Shown one piece after another: positions 52,125-63,000 of a stretch of 64,000 nt of DNA. The notes beneath the pieces were generated by a model. That model was not told where the DNA came from. It worked only from the letters and a program-made list of their open reading frames with translations, and did no database searches. Where the stretch lies: assembly GCA_051954695.1 (NCBI GenBank), contig JBQCHL010000027.1:31529-95528 (forward strand), in the 5' to 3' direction. A program made the translations under genes and the position numbers. This DNA comes from Terrimonas_A sp051954695. Lineage in GTDB: Bacteria > Bacteroidota > Bacteroidia > Chitinophagales > Chitinophagaceae. Position 1 is the stretch's first letter; the number at the start of each line of letters is the position of its first letter.

Positions 52125-54779
52125 TTAATTTTCACAGGATATCTTAATTATTCTTATACCGTAGGCCGGAATGAATAGTTTTAGCGGCCCACGCGGATCA
52201 ACGCCTGAAATCCGCTTACCGTTTCCATCCAGTATATCTGTTGCAGTGATGGTATACTTATTTGAATTGAGCAGGATTGTCAAGTCTGTTCTGACAGATG
52301 CTTCCCTGTCCTCATCATCATTATTCAACATCACGAGGAATATTTCTTTCTTATCAGTACTAACTGCTCCGAAATAATCTATATACGGGTCGTCGGCCTG
52401 AAGCATGCCTTTCCTGAGCACGAGGTTTGCCTTTGTTCCGAATACATTGCCAGGTGCAAAACCATAGGATTGATGCGGCCCTACTTTAGGTGTAATAAAT
52501 CCTTTCGGAAAAGAAATACGGTCATTAGTGCGCAAAGAAGTTTCAGCAAGAAGATAATCGGTCAGCCAGCCGATCTGCCACCATGCATGATGAGGAAAAG
52601 GTCCTGCCCCCTTGTTCATCGCAGCCCAGTAATAAGAAGCTACGCTTGTAGCACTGTCTACAAATGCTTCGCGCCCCAGGGCTGCTGCCCTTGCCATGTT
52701 GATGAAAAGTGAGTCTTTTGTTAATGAAAACATCCGCACGAACAAGCCGGCATGACTGGCCAGTAGAATAGGCCCCTGCTTTGTAGCGGAACCGACAGTG
52801 CCGCCATGTTCAAAACTTAATCCTGCCTGTGCGATCTCCCAGTCTTGCCGCTGCCTTCCATTCACCAGTTTTATTTCTGTGGAAGGAATGGGTTGCGTAT
52901 AAACAGAAGTGGTATAGAAACGAGCGATCTGTATCGCAACATCCAGGTACTTCTTAGCTTTTGTTATTTCAAACAAAGCCAGCAGGGCAGCCGAGCTTTG
53001 ACCGGTTGCAAAATCAGGAACAAAACGCAGATCACCACAAACACCAAGATAAAAGCCCTGCCCCACTGCTTCGCGGATAAACCACTCAGCACCACGTACA
53101 GCGCCGTCAAGATATTTTTTATCACCAAGTAATTGATAAGCCACCAGCAGCCCATAGAAAGTCGGGCGGTAGTCTCTCAGATCAGTGAATGTCCTTTCCT
53201 CCGTCTTCCGGTCATAAGCCACCTCCCAGTGCCCGTCAGGATACTGCCATTGCAATAACCGGTCGGCTCCCAGGCGCAACCGCTTAAAAAGCGCAGTATC
53301 TTCTTTCTCAAATAGTAAGATGTTGCCAATATCGATCAACGTATAATAAGTAATCGCAATTGGCTCAACATAAGAGCCCCACTCTTCCGTAAAGTGTTTG
53401 CTTTTGCTGAGATAGTACTGACCCACTGCGGCTCCCTGGAAAAATCCCGGCGTAGTTTGTTGCTGTGTCAGTTTAAAATTACGTGCATAAGGAAGACGCT
53501 GATGCAGTAATACACTATCATCTGCAACGGTTGCCATCATCCACATCGCGCCGTAGTCGGAATTCTTCATAGCATCACGCTGGCTGCCTACAACACCTCC
53601 ATTATAAGCCTGCGCACCGATCGTGTCGCCGTTATAGTTCTCGAGCCGCCATAAAGAGGTGGAGTCGCTATGCAGATAATCCTGCATAGCTAAAAGCCGG
53701 TCAGTCAATGAGCGGTTTGTTTTTTTCAGCTTCAGGAAATCCGGGAACCGGTAAATATCATTGGCTGCATGCTGATACAGATCATACCAATCATCGGCCC
53801 TTACAGTATACCTGAAAGAAAAGCTGATTTCCTCACCTTCATTCAGGAAAGAACCTGTTTCTCCCAAAACAGGATAATATAATGTTGGAGACAATGCAGC
53901 TTTCCTGTTCATCAATGAAAGGCCAAGCCTCCATTGGTTGTGTGTATTCACACTATCCTGCCATGGGTCGCGGCCGGTGCCTGGCTGTGGGATCACGGCC
54001 AGTGAAATACCGTTTTTATCTGTAAGAATGGGAGACAACGTGGACGTTGTCCTTTCCCTTACTACAACCGGCTGGTCGGGGATACCATGCCCATAGGCAT
54101 AACTTTTTACCAGGTCTTTTTCAAGATGGCTGCCTTGCAATACCCCGGGGATGATCCCCCATTCCAGATCAGTTTCTTTTATCGTTCTTAATGCCGGCGA
54201 ACAAATTGAAAAATACCCTGGCGCTAATGACCGCAATGTTATGGTAACAAGAATATCATCAGGATATTTTTTATCCAGTTGCCAGACAGACTTAAGCCTG
54301 GCTTTGGCGGTAGTTGATGTAAAGATGATCGCAGTATCACCGGACAACTCTGCTTTATCAGGAAAAAAATGAACCGCATCACCCGCTTTGTTCATTGGCA
54401 CCGGCCTTAATGCATCTCTCCATGTATCGATGATATATTTGTAAGATGGTCCGGGAAAATGCTTCGCTCTTTCGCCGTAGAGATATGCCAGAACGGTCGT
54501 ATCAGGTTTTACTCCGCTGTATAAAAAGCTAAATTCTCCTGACAGTTGATCAACCTTTATGTACTTCGCCTTATCGATCAATAGAAGTTTCGAGACCTCA
54601 TAGCCTTTTCCTGTCTTCTTCCAGGCAATCGTTAAGCGATCATTCTTTAACTGCAAAGGTTGCTGTGCCATGCCGATCAGCGGCGCGAAAAGCAAGAATA
54701 TACGCAGTGCGTATTTTATGACAAATGTTATGATTTGACTGTGCAGATTCATGGGAATAGTAAATCTTGATGTCTTCAT
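52125..54779 (-). CDS. Secreted toroid-like protein of unknown function, 884 residues
   Basis: An 884-residue secreted protein, probably a six-hairpin (alpha/alpha) toroid. The ATG at 54779 is used; M10 at 54752 would give a more standard signal ending at GMAQQ. Residues 45-320 are beta-rich, and DWYDLYQHAANDIYRFPDF near 330 begins the helical part. Helical hairpin signs are QYPDGHWEVAYDRKTEERTF cut by loops, LALFEITKAKKYLDVAIQIA, and HHAWWQIGWLTDYLLAETS. The last 110 residues are beta again (YIDYFGAVSTDKKEIFLVML). It is similar to the 1155-residue protein of the same operon, both in block order and in that DW-x3-Y-x-H motif. Glycosidase or lyase action is possible but no catalytic pair can be named. 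Confidence 0.7.
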   Translation of the reverse strand: MKTSRFTIPMNLHSQIITFVIKYALRIFLLFAPLIGMAQQPLQLKNDRLTIAWKKTGKGYEVSKLLLIDKAKYIKVDQLSGEFSFLYSGVKPDTTVLAYLYGERAKHFPGPSYKYIIDTWRDALRPVPMNKAGDAVHFFPDKAELSGDTAIIFTSTTAKARLKSVWQLDKKYPDDILVTITLRSLAPGYFSICSPALRTIKETDLEWGIIPGVLQGSHLEKDLVKSYAYGHGIPDQPVVVRERTTSTLSPILTDKNGISLAVIPQPGTGRDPWQDSVNTHNQWRLGLSLMNRKAALSPTLYYPVLGETGSFLNEGEEISFSFRYTVRADDWYDLYQHAANDIYRFPDFLKLKKTNRSLTDRLLAMQDYLHSDSTSLWRLENYNGDTIGAQAYNGGVVGSQRDAMKNSDYGAMWMMATVADDSVLLHQRLPYARNFKLTQQQTTPGFFQGAAVGQYYLSKSKHFTEEWGSYVEPIAITYYTLIDIGNILLFEKEDTALFKRLRLGADRLLQWQYPDGHWEVAYDRKTEERTFTDLRDYRPTFYGLLVAYQLLGDKKYLDGAVRGAEWFIREAVGQGFYLGVCGDLRFVPDFATGQSSAALLALFEITKAKKYLDVAIQIARFYTTSVYTQPIPSTEIKLVNGRQRQDWEIAQAGLSFEHGGTVGSATKQGPILLASHAGLFVRMFSLTKDSLFINMARAAALGREAFVDSATSVASYYWAAMNKGAGPFPHHAWWQIGWLTDYLLAETSLRTNDRISFPKGFITPKVGPHQSYGFAPGNVFGTKANLVLRKGMLQADDPYIDYFGAVSTDKKEIFLVMLNNDDEDREASVRTDLTILLNSNKYTITATDILDGNGKRISGVDPRGPLKLFIPAYGIRIIKISCEN

Positions 54780-54825
54780 TCCTGGATAAGTACCGTTATT
54801 TGTATAGATGCTGCCGATTCGTTTA

Positions 54826-57645
54826 TTATTTTATCAGGCTACCTCTCAAAAGTATCTTGCCGATATAGATCACGCCGCGACCATATTTCTCAGGGTGTTT
54901 ATTAATATCTTCCAACTGTGCGGCACCAAGTATGATTCTTTTATCAGGTATTTCATCCGATACGCTGAGTTCCACGGTATGATCACCTGCTGGTAGGTCC
55001 ATAAAAAAATATTGGCCGCGGTAACGGTTATTGCAGTATTTATTGAACCGGTTAAATACGGTCACTTTGCCGTCTACATTAACCTTTAGCTGCCCTGCTT
55101 CCGGTCCGCCGATATCAAAAAAGCCGAGTTGAGTGCCAGTGAAACGGAACCGCAATACAGAATCTTTTCTTTCTCCGGTGATCACCTGCTTTATCCATCC
55201 ATCTGCATTCCAGTAATCTTTCAAAAAGACAGGCTGTTGTATCTGCCATGCAGCTTTCCCCTTAACAAGCTGCGCGGGTTCTATTGCAATTGTGTTTTGC
55301 CAGTTGTCCGGGTTAAATGCAGGAATACGATCCCTGCGTGAAGACATAATGCGGGAGTGGCCTCTCCACTCCTGGAATGCACGGATCACAGATGAAGCAT
55401 ATGCTTTGCCTCCCTCAACCGTCGGATGGGTACCATCTTTGGTGAAAGCAGGAATTCCTTTATTGTCCGGCGTTTCAGGGCCAGGTAATAAACGGCCATC
55501 CCTGATCAAAGAAGCAACATGCACGCCGAAATGAATGGATGGTATCCTGTAATGATCTGCCAGCTTATCGAGTGCTGATATATGAGCAGGAACCTGTTTT
55601 AACCTGTAATCATTGGCTTGTGCGGTGGTAACGGTATAGATCAGGCAGATATCTGTTTGCGGACTGGCCTTCCATATCTTCCTGATGATGCCCTCTGCAC
55701 CGGCAGTATGTCCGCCATTTACTGCAAACTCGATGAACACAAGATCAGGCTTCTTGCTGATCACCTGTTCATCTACACGGAATACTCCGAGATCCGCATC
55801 AGTGCCTGGAATACCGGCAATCACTTCGCTGAATTTAACCCTAGGGTATAATGCTTTCAACTGCTCCATCACCGGTTGCCTGTATTGTTCGGCGGCACGG
55901 GTAATGCTGCCTCCGATAAAAGCAACGGTTACAGGTTTGCTATCCTTTAGCTTCTTAAAAAAATTCGGCAATCCTCCCCGTTCATAATTCTCTGTTAAGC
56001 GACCAGCCAGATCAATCACTGCATGATCTTTCAGTAAAACCTTTGCCAGCTTATCATAGGGTACGTCCTGCACATCATAGTTCTGTCCGGCAGCCATTGC
56101 TGCTGCAATGCCACAAGCCTGCCCCATGGCCATGAATGTCCATTCGATCCGCACAGCTCCATAAGCTATATGGCTGGAAGAAATACAGGTTGGTGTAAGC
56201 AGGTTGGCTGCTTCGGCTTTCTTTGGCACAAGGCTTTTATAAGGAATACCAAACGGCTTCCACCATTGCCCACCAAATACAGCACCTTCATTATATATAT
56301 CACCATTGTGCCACACACGCCGCACAGCGTGAAGATCTGGTGGCCAGAAGGCAAGCGCTACCGGATCTGTAACAGGGACCGCATCTTTGTCTTTGATATG
56401 GTTTTCTGTAAGCACAAAATCGGATACCATCCTGCGGCCATCTCTCACATATAACTGCCGCGGCCATCCATCATTATCGGTGAACTCATCTTTAGTAAGG
56501 CCTAGTTGCTTCCATCTCTGCTGAAACGCAGGAGCAATACGGGCAACCGCAGAATCATTTGTATAGAAATATAATAACCCCTGTGTAAACTCCCGGTAGT
56601 TTTTAATGATCTTCGCCCGCTCTTCATAAGACCCTTCAGGATAGCGGTAATGGCCGCCATATAGATTATGCGATAGATCAGCGCCACCATTGAAATCCGT
56701 TTTTCCATTAGGTATATTGCTGCCCGGCACTCCAAGATTTCCTCCTGCTTCGAGATAGCGGAGATAAATAGCATAGTTATTACGGTCATAACCCGATGGT
56801 TTCGGGATCTCACGCCTGTTCTCCGGTTTTGCAGTAAGGCAGATCCTGAAACAAAAAGCTTGTATACGATGGTCTGCAGTGCCAGGTTTTTGTTCCTCCA
56901 TTGTTTCTATTGCCGGTATCAATCCGCTCGACGGATCGCCTTTGATTACAAACGGGTCGATCTTCACTTTCAATTTGTCATTAGCGCCAAGTTCCCTGAC
57001 GCCATTGCGTTCTTCATTGTACTGGCTGTTATCTTCCCTGCCAACCACCATTGTAACACCGGAAGAACTCAGCAGATCCCCTTCCACTGTTGCATCGATG
57101 AAAACTTTTCCGCGAACCACAACACCGTTCGTTGATGTGATCGAGTTGATCTTATTACCGGTTTTTGATACGCCCTTACCAGCCCTGTCGAGCAGGAAAT
57201 TCCGGATCACTGTAATATTATGTTCTTTCACCCATTCATTCATTACCTGCTCGGCCACATGAGGTTCATAACGCCAGAACGCCGGCTTCTTCAGGTTGTG
57301 AGCGATAGCGTATTCGAGTGAATCAAGCCAGCCATATTTTTTCGCCACTCTTTTATAAAATTCGAGTGCCAACCCTCCTACCGCATTGTGATTGGAGAAA
57401 CCTGCATGGTTATTGATATCAGTGCCACCCAACCCTTCTGCGATGATGCCGCCAAGATGTGCACCCGGCTCAAGTAGTATAACCTGCTTATGTTGCCTGG
57501 CTGCTGCTATAGCCGAGGTAATGCCACCGGGAGTTGCTCCGTACACCACTACATCATATATCTTTCCCTGGGCAATGGCTTCATTGCATGCCATTACAAG
57601 GATCCACACCAGCGCCACTCCTGTTCTTTTCATAAGTTGATTCAT
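54826..57645 (-). CDS. FAD-dependent oxidoreductase fused to SGNH/GDSL hydrolase
   Basis: A 939-residue secreted protein with two catalytic domains. The ATG at 57645 is used; M5 at 57633 also fits the signal peptide that ends near IAQ. The first 550 residues are an FAD_oxidored domain: YDVVVYGATPGGITSAIAAA, LLEPGAHLGGIIAEGLGGTD, FIDATVEGDLLSSSGVTMVV and YGAVRIEWTFMAMGQACG with AAMAAGQ. A second domain (about 585-780) is of the SGNH kind: VAFIGGSITRA with the nucleophile in block I, EFAVNGGHTAG for block III, and DGTHPTVEGG with the DxxH of block V. A C-terminal beta-domain follows. This suggests removal of an ester group coupled to sugar oxidation; the pairing is unusual and the reading is inference. 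Confidence 0.88.
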   Translation of the reverse strand: MNQLMKRTGVALVWILVMACNEAIAQGKIYDVVVYGATPGGITSAIAAARQHKQVILLEPGAHLGGIIAEGLGGTDINNHAGFSNHNAVGGLALEFYKRVAKKYGWLDSLEYAIAHNLKKPAFWRYEPHVAEQVMNEWVKEHNITVIRNFLLDRAGKGVSKTGNKINSITSTNGVVVRGKVFIDATVEGDLLSSSGVTMVVGREDNSQYNEERNGVRELGANDKLKVKIDPFVIKGDPSSGLIPAIETMEEQKPGTADHRIQAFCFRICLTAKPENRREIPKPSGYDRNNYAIYLRYLEAGGNLGVPGSNIPNGKTDFNGGADLSHNLYGGHYRYPEGSYEERAKIIKNYREFTQGLLYFYTNDSAVARIAPAFQQRWKQLGLTKDEFTDNDGWPRQLYVRDGRRMVSDFVLTENHIKDKDAVPVTDPVALAFWPPDLHAVRRVWHNGDIYNEGAVFGGQWWKPFGIPYKSLVPKKAEAANLLTPTCISSSHIAYGAVRIEWTFMAMGQACGIAAAMAAGQNYDVQDVPYDKLAKVLLKDHAVIDLAGRLTENYERGGLPNFFKKLKDSKPVTVAFIGGSITRAAEQYRQPVMEQLKALYPRVKFSEVIAGIPGTDADLGVFRVDEQVISKKPDLVFIEFAVNGGHTAGAEGIIRKIWKASPQTDICLIYTVTTAQANDYRLKQVPAHISALDKLADHYRIPSIHFGVHVASLIRDGRLLPGPETPDNKGIPAFTKDGTHPTVEGGKAYASSVIRAFQEWRGHSRIMSSRRDRIPAFNPDNWQNTIAIEPAQLVKGKAAWQIQQPVFLKDYWNADGWIKQVITGERKDSVLRFRFTGTQLGFFDIGGPEAGQLKVNVDGKVTVFNRFNKYCNNRYRGQYFFMDLPAGDHTVELSVSDEIPDKRIILGAAQLEDINKHPEKYGRGVIYIGKILLRGSLIK

Positions 57646-57657
57646 TCGTCCAACAAT

Positions 57658-59979
57658 TTATTGACCTGTTTTATCCGCTGCCGGAACGCTAACAGAAAAA
57701 GGAAAATCAGTTACGGATATCCCTCTCTTATGATCTTCACGCTCTGTGAGAACGAAATGGATCGTTCCGCCTTTGGCTATCGTTTCATAACCGACCCAGT
57801 TTTCCTTTCTGCTCTTTCCGTTCACTTCTACTTTTTTTATGAAACGGTTCTTATGATCATTCGCAGGGGCTGTCACGGTTATCATTTTACCGTTGCCCAG
57901 CCGCAGTATTGCCTTTTTAAATAAAGGCGATCCAAATACATACTGGTTGCTGACAGGATTCATCGGGTAAAACCCAAGAGCAGAAAATACATACCAGGCA
58001 GACATTTGCCCATTATCTTCTTCACCTGGATAGCCATCGGGCCTGTCAGTATACAACCGGTCCATGATCTCCCGCACCCAATACTGTGCTTTCCAGGGCT
58101 CGCCATAATTGTAGAGGTATACCACATGATGCATAGGTTCATTCAGATGTGCATACTGCCCCATATCAACACCCTGCATTTCCCTTACCAGGTGAATGAT
58201 CCCACGTTTATAGTATGTTATATCAAAAACAGGCGGGAGTGTAAATACAGAATCCAGTTTCTTCAGAAATGCTTTATCACCCCCCATCAGATTCGCAAGA
58301 CCGGCGGGGTCATGTGGCACGAACCAACTGTATTGCCAGCTATTGCCCTCAGTGAAATGTTCACCCCAGCGGAACGGATCGAATGGCTGAATAAAATCAC
58401 CGCTGTTTGCTCTCGGCCGCATCAAGCCGGTTGAATTATCAAAAAGATTTTTATAATTCCTACTGCGCTTAAGATAGAGATCAGTTTCACCTGTTTTTTT
58501 CTGCAGGGCCTTTGCTAACTGGTATATCGCAAAATCATTGTAGGCATATTCCAATGTGCGGGAAACATTCTGATTGATGCTAACATCATAAGGAATATAA
58601 CCTTTATTGTTATAAAAGTCCGCACCTAGCCGCCCCAGTGAACTGAGCGGGCCGGCCTGTGTAGTATTCTTTATTATCCCTTCATAAAGGAGTTTAATAT
58701 CCCCTCCCCTGATACCCTTCAGGTATGCATCTGCTATAATAGAAGAAGAATGGGAACCGATCATGCAATCACGATGACCGGGGCTGAACCATTCCGGCAA
58801 CCAGCCGCTTTGCCGGTAAGTAAGCGTCATACTTTCCAATACTTCCGAAACTATTTCAGGGAAGAAAAGATTCAGGAAAGGGAACTGTGTACGATGTGTA
58901 TCCCAGAAACCATTGTCGGCATACAATTTTCCTTTTTCTGTTTTGCCTGTATACGGACTGTAATGAATTGCATTTCCTGAAGCATCGATCTCATAAAATT
59001 TCCGCGGGAATACCAGCATCCGGTAAAAACAGGAATAAAAGGTACGGAGTTGTTCATTTGTTCCGCCTTCCACTTCAATTTTCCGGAGAGCGTTATTCCA
59101 GGAAAGTTTTGATTCCTGCTTCACCTGCTCAAAGCTCTTATTACCCAGTTCCTGCAGGTTGAGCAACGCCTGTTCCGGGCTGATGAATGAGGAAGCTATT
59201 TTTACTTCGACAGTCTGACCGTTCCTGAAGCCGACGATCGCACCGGCATGCTTGCTGTTCATCTCGAGCCGGTCAGCATGCAGCGTATCATGGTCCCATA
59301 CTGCAGTTGACAGGAAGGGCTCATTGAATTCCATCACAAAATAATTACGGAAACTCTTTGTAACTCCGCCCTGGTTAACCGTTGAATAACCAATGATCCT
59401 GTTCTGACCCGGAATTACGCTGACATAAGAACTACTATCGAATGCATCCACAACGATGAACGCACTGTCTGTTGGATGAAAATCCACCTGGAATATAGCA
59501 GCCCTCTCTGTTGCGGTAAATCCTACGTGTGCATGATGGTCACCGAGGTAGGTCTTATAAAAATAAGGAGTTGACGTTTCAGCTTTATGAGAGAACCAGC
59601 TTTTTCTTTTTTCCTGTGTGAATTGTTGCAGGCTTGTAACAGGCATCAGTGAGAACTGCCCGTAATCCCCGATCCAGTAGCTGGCCTGTCTTGTTTGCCT
59701 GAACCCATAGATGAAGTTGGATTGATAGGTGTACAAACCACGGTCATGATTGTCTCCAGTCTGTGGCGACCAGGTATTCATACCGAATGGTCTTCCCACA
59801 CCGGGATAGGTATTACCGGCAGACAGAGCGGTAGTGGAAAATGTCCCGATCAGTGGATCAGCAAAATCAACCGGTGTCCTGCCTTCAGGATATAACACTT
59901 TCGGCTGTGCTGTTATTATCACAGGGCACATTAATAAAAACGATACGAAAAAATAATAAATGATCTTTTTCAAATCCAT
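57658..59979 (-). CDS. GH92 alpha-mannosidase
   Basis: A 773-residue secreted enzyme that removes alpha-linked mannose. A signal peptide (FLLMCPVIITAQ) is followed by the GH92 start DPLIGTFSTTALSAGNTYPG and FGMNTWSPQTGDN. The catalytic region at the C-terminal side has HLNEPMHHVVYLYNY near residue 610, with the acid Glu of the NEP motif, and the GEEDNGQMSAWYVFSALGFY segment near 655, which carries the general-base side. In the family the base is usually an Asp pair, and here the first position is Glu, so the mechanism residue set should be checked. It lies 12 bases before the FAD/SGNH fusion and 23 after the 1155-residue protein. A mannose-containing glycan is the likely substrate. Confidence 0.93.
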   Translation of the reverse strand: MDLKKIIYYFFVSFLLMCPVIITAQPKVLYPEGRTPVDFADPLIGTFSTTALSAGNTYPGVGRPFGMNTWSPQTGDNHDRGLYTYQSNFIYGFRQTRQASYWIGDYGQFSLMPVTSLQQFTQEKRKSWFSHKAETSTPYFYKTYLGDHHAHVGFTATERAAIFQVDFHPTDSAFIVVDAFDSSSYVSVIPGQNRIIGYSTVNQGGVTKSFRNYFVMEFNEPFLSTAVWDHDTLHADRLEMNSKHAGAIVGFRNGQTVEVKIASSFISPEQALLNLQELGNKSFEQVKQESKLSWNNALRKIEVEGGTNEQLRTFYSCFYRMLVFPRKFYEIDASGNAIHYSPYTGKTEKGKLYADNGFWDTHRTQFPFLNLFFPEIVSEVLESMTLTYRQSGWLPEWFSPGHRDCMIGSHSSSIIADAYLKGIRGGDIKLLYEGIIKNTTQAGPLSSLGRLGADFYNNKGYIPYDVSINQNVSRTLEYAYNDFAIYQLAKALQKKTGETDLYLKRSRNYKNLFDNSTGLMRPRANSGDFIQPFDPFRWGEHFTEGNSWQYSWFVPHDPAGLANLMGGDKAFLKKLDSVFTLPPVFDITYYKRGIIHLVREMQGVDMGQYAHLNEPMHHVVYLYNYGEPWKAQYWVREIMDRLYTDRPDGYPGEEDNGQMSAWYVFSALGFYPMNPVSNQYVFGSPLFKKAILRLGNGKMITVTAPANDHKNRFIKKVEVNGKSRKENWVGYETIAKGGTIHFVLTEREDHKRGISVTDFPFSVSVPAADKTGQ

Positions 59980-60002
59980 TTGTCTGCCTGTTTTTGATAC
60001 TA

Positions 60003-63000
60003 CTAGTATCCTACTGAACGCAATTTCTGCGTTCGCGTTTTCTTTATGCTTCCATCCTGCATTTCTAACTGCAGGAAATATTCAAATCCCTTTTTTATGT
60101 CATCCACTTCAATGATAAATTCAAAAGGATATTGCATGGTGCTTTGCTGCAATTGCGGGGCTTTACCTGCTTTATAAAACACTGTCACCTTCTTTACAAG
60201 ACCGGGTTTCTCACTCACATATATGTAGGAAAAGTATCTTGATGGATCAAGTTGAAGCACGAGGCCTTTTCCATATCCATGGTCGGAGATGGTAAAATCC
60301 CCGCTTTTTTTCTGAGTTGTAGTAGTTTTTGTATAGGCAGGTGCACTGATATCGGTATTTTTAATGAGCAAACCCACAAGTGAATGGCCTGGTATAGAAA
60401 TATCCAGTTTTCCCGACCGGATAAGCACTTGTTGCTCTCTCCCATCAGGGAATAATAACACAGCTTCGCCGCTACGGGCTACTCCCAGCTTTTCTCCCAA
60501 TGAAATAGTAGTATTCACCAGGTGTGGTGATTCATTCATGAATGCGATACCAGCTACACCATCCTTTCTTGCTGCCAGGAAATCAACCTGTTTGTGGCCG
60601 GTGTTAACGATACCTGTCGCAAGCCAGGGCCACATATCCTTTTCATCAAAGAAACTCCCGCTTCCATACCCATATTGGTTGGAGTTGAAATAAGCATATC
60701 CCTGTTGACGGAAAGAAGGGAAACTGATCTTTCCTTCAGACCATACCTGTGTTTGTGCAAAAAGGAAATCTTCCAGTTGCGCCAGGAATGGCGGAATATG
60801 ATGCCAGTATACCGATGAAAAATCTGGGCCTGTATAAGGGTAGTCAGTTTTTTGCTGTATGGTGATGAACCGGTTCTGGTAATAGCCGGGATAATTGCTG
60901 AACCTGCCAATGATCGCATTCCTTGCAGCAGCAGCAAATAATTCTTCGCCTGTATAACCGGCTAATTTCATAAGGTCGCCCGCCCAGCTAGACATGATCA
61001 TGTTCAACGATTCATGATAGAAAGTGGAAGGCTGTTCAAGGCCAAGACCAACCCTGGAAGGCACCCAATATGGCACTTTCTCATCCTTTAATATATCGAG
61101 GTTTTCAGGCGGCCCCTTTTTCCCCGGCCTGCTGCCCAAACGCCATACTTCATCACCATGCCAGAAGAAATCATACCCTTCATTGAATGGTCTTGCTTTG
61201 ATCTCTGCGGCGCTGATCATCATTGAGTCCGGTACATCAGGGTTGGTAATACCTGTTACCCATAATTGCGTCAGCAAGATCCGTCCTGCTTCTTCTGCAG
61301 CGCGTAGGAATTCAGGAAGCCGTGTGGTCTCATACATTTCCAGCAATGAAGAAATATTCGGAACATAACTGATATAGGAGAACAGTGAATAACCTATCGG
61401 TGTGGTATCTGTTGAAAACACTCTTTGCTTTATATACAAACGCGCTCCTTCCATTGCCCTGTTAAGGCTTGCCGAATCACCGTTGAGTTTATATTGCGCC
61501 ATATCATTGTAAAATGGAGGAATGCTGCCATAAGAATTCACCACTTTCTCCTGCGCCTTTTTCGCGGCTATTTCCCGCAGGTAAGGAATACGGCCCTTGC
61601 TTAACTGGTAAAGCCCATAAAAAACAGAAGAGTTATAACCTTTGATCGGGGTACCGACCGGCCGCGGAAGAGTTGTCTTATCTCCAAAGTAATTTGCACC
61701 GCCTTTCAGATCATTCCACTTAAAATGCAGATGCTCTCTCGTTAATAAATTCGCCAGTGTGGGGATCGCTCTTTTCCGGAGCATGGTATCGTCTTCAGAC
61801 AACAGATAAGACTGTATTGCCTGGGCCGGGTTGGCATTTGAACTGAAACTGCGGCCTTCCATGTTCCAGTGTGCCTTGCCGATAGAATCCCATCCGCCAT
61901 AATAATCATCCTTCATCAGGCGTGTCGTTTCAAATATTGCATCGTTCAAGGTGGAATAATAATTCTCCCGGTAATCCCTTAACTGAAAGATATTTGCAAC
62001 CACATGTTTATAGGAACTGAACCAATCGCCCGTGCGCATAACCGGCCTGTACCGGAATATATGGCTACCTCCCTGCTTGAATTTCGATGCAGGACTGCCA
62101 GGGAATGGTGTAATAAGCGATGGAGAGATCTTCCCTTCATGATCACGCAGCATGGCACCGAATTCATTGTTATCGTTGTATGTCCATTTTAAGGGAATGG
62201 AAGAGGGATCAACCACAACACCGTATGTCAGTTTTCTACCCGGTGCAATACGATTGCTCTCAGGTATGGTAACAGATGACATGGGAGTGAACAGGTACTG
62301 TTCCGTGTATACGACCGTTTCAGGATGAACACGTTTATTCGCCACGCGCATAGGTGCCAATGCAAATTCGTATTCTTCATTGCTGAATGATCCGTATCCG
62401 GGTATCACTAAGCTGTATACGCCATTTTTCTTTGCCTGCATGGTGAGTGTAACAACAGGCTCCTGGTCGTTCTCCTTTAATTCCCAAACAGCATTCACCA
62501 GGAAATCTTCTGAGCCATATTCAATCCTGACGCGTTTTTCAGATAACACTTCCAGTTTATATGGCAAAAGCCAGCTGGTATAAAATGTTTCGAATGGGTT
62601 TTTTCCAATAGCAACCAGGTCTTTACCGTGCTCAGACATTACTTTGTTCTGGAAGATCGGGAATCCCTCATGATAATAAGTGCTTGATGTTTCCGCTTTC
62701 AGCAAGACCAATGCAAGGGATGAAGACCTGGGTTTAATCAGAACATCATTAAAACACACCTGGTTCTCTACCAGACGCTGGCCTGTGCTTTCCAATTCAA
62801 CAAAGGAGATGTCAAGAAAACCGTTTTTCAATCTTGCTTCTTTCTTAACCGTAGCATTTGAGGGAAACACCAGTGGCTTCCCAAGATCCTGCGGTTTATA
62901 TTCAACCAACCCGGATCTTACTTTCGCTTGAACGCTTGCTGCATTTAAACCCTTTTCAGCTGTGATATAAAGACCTTCACATCGTGCATAGAATGCGGAT

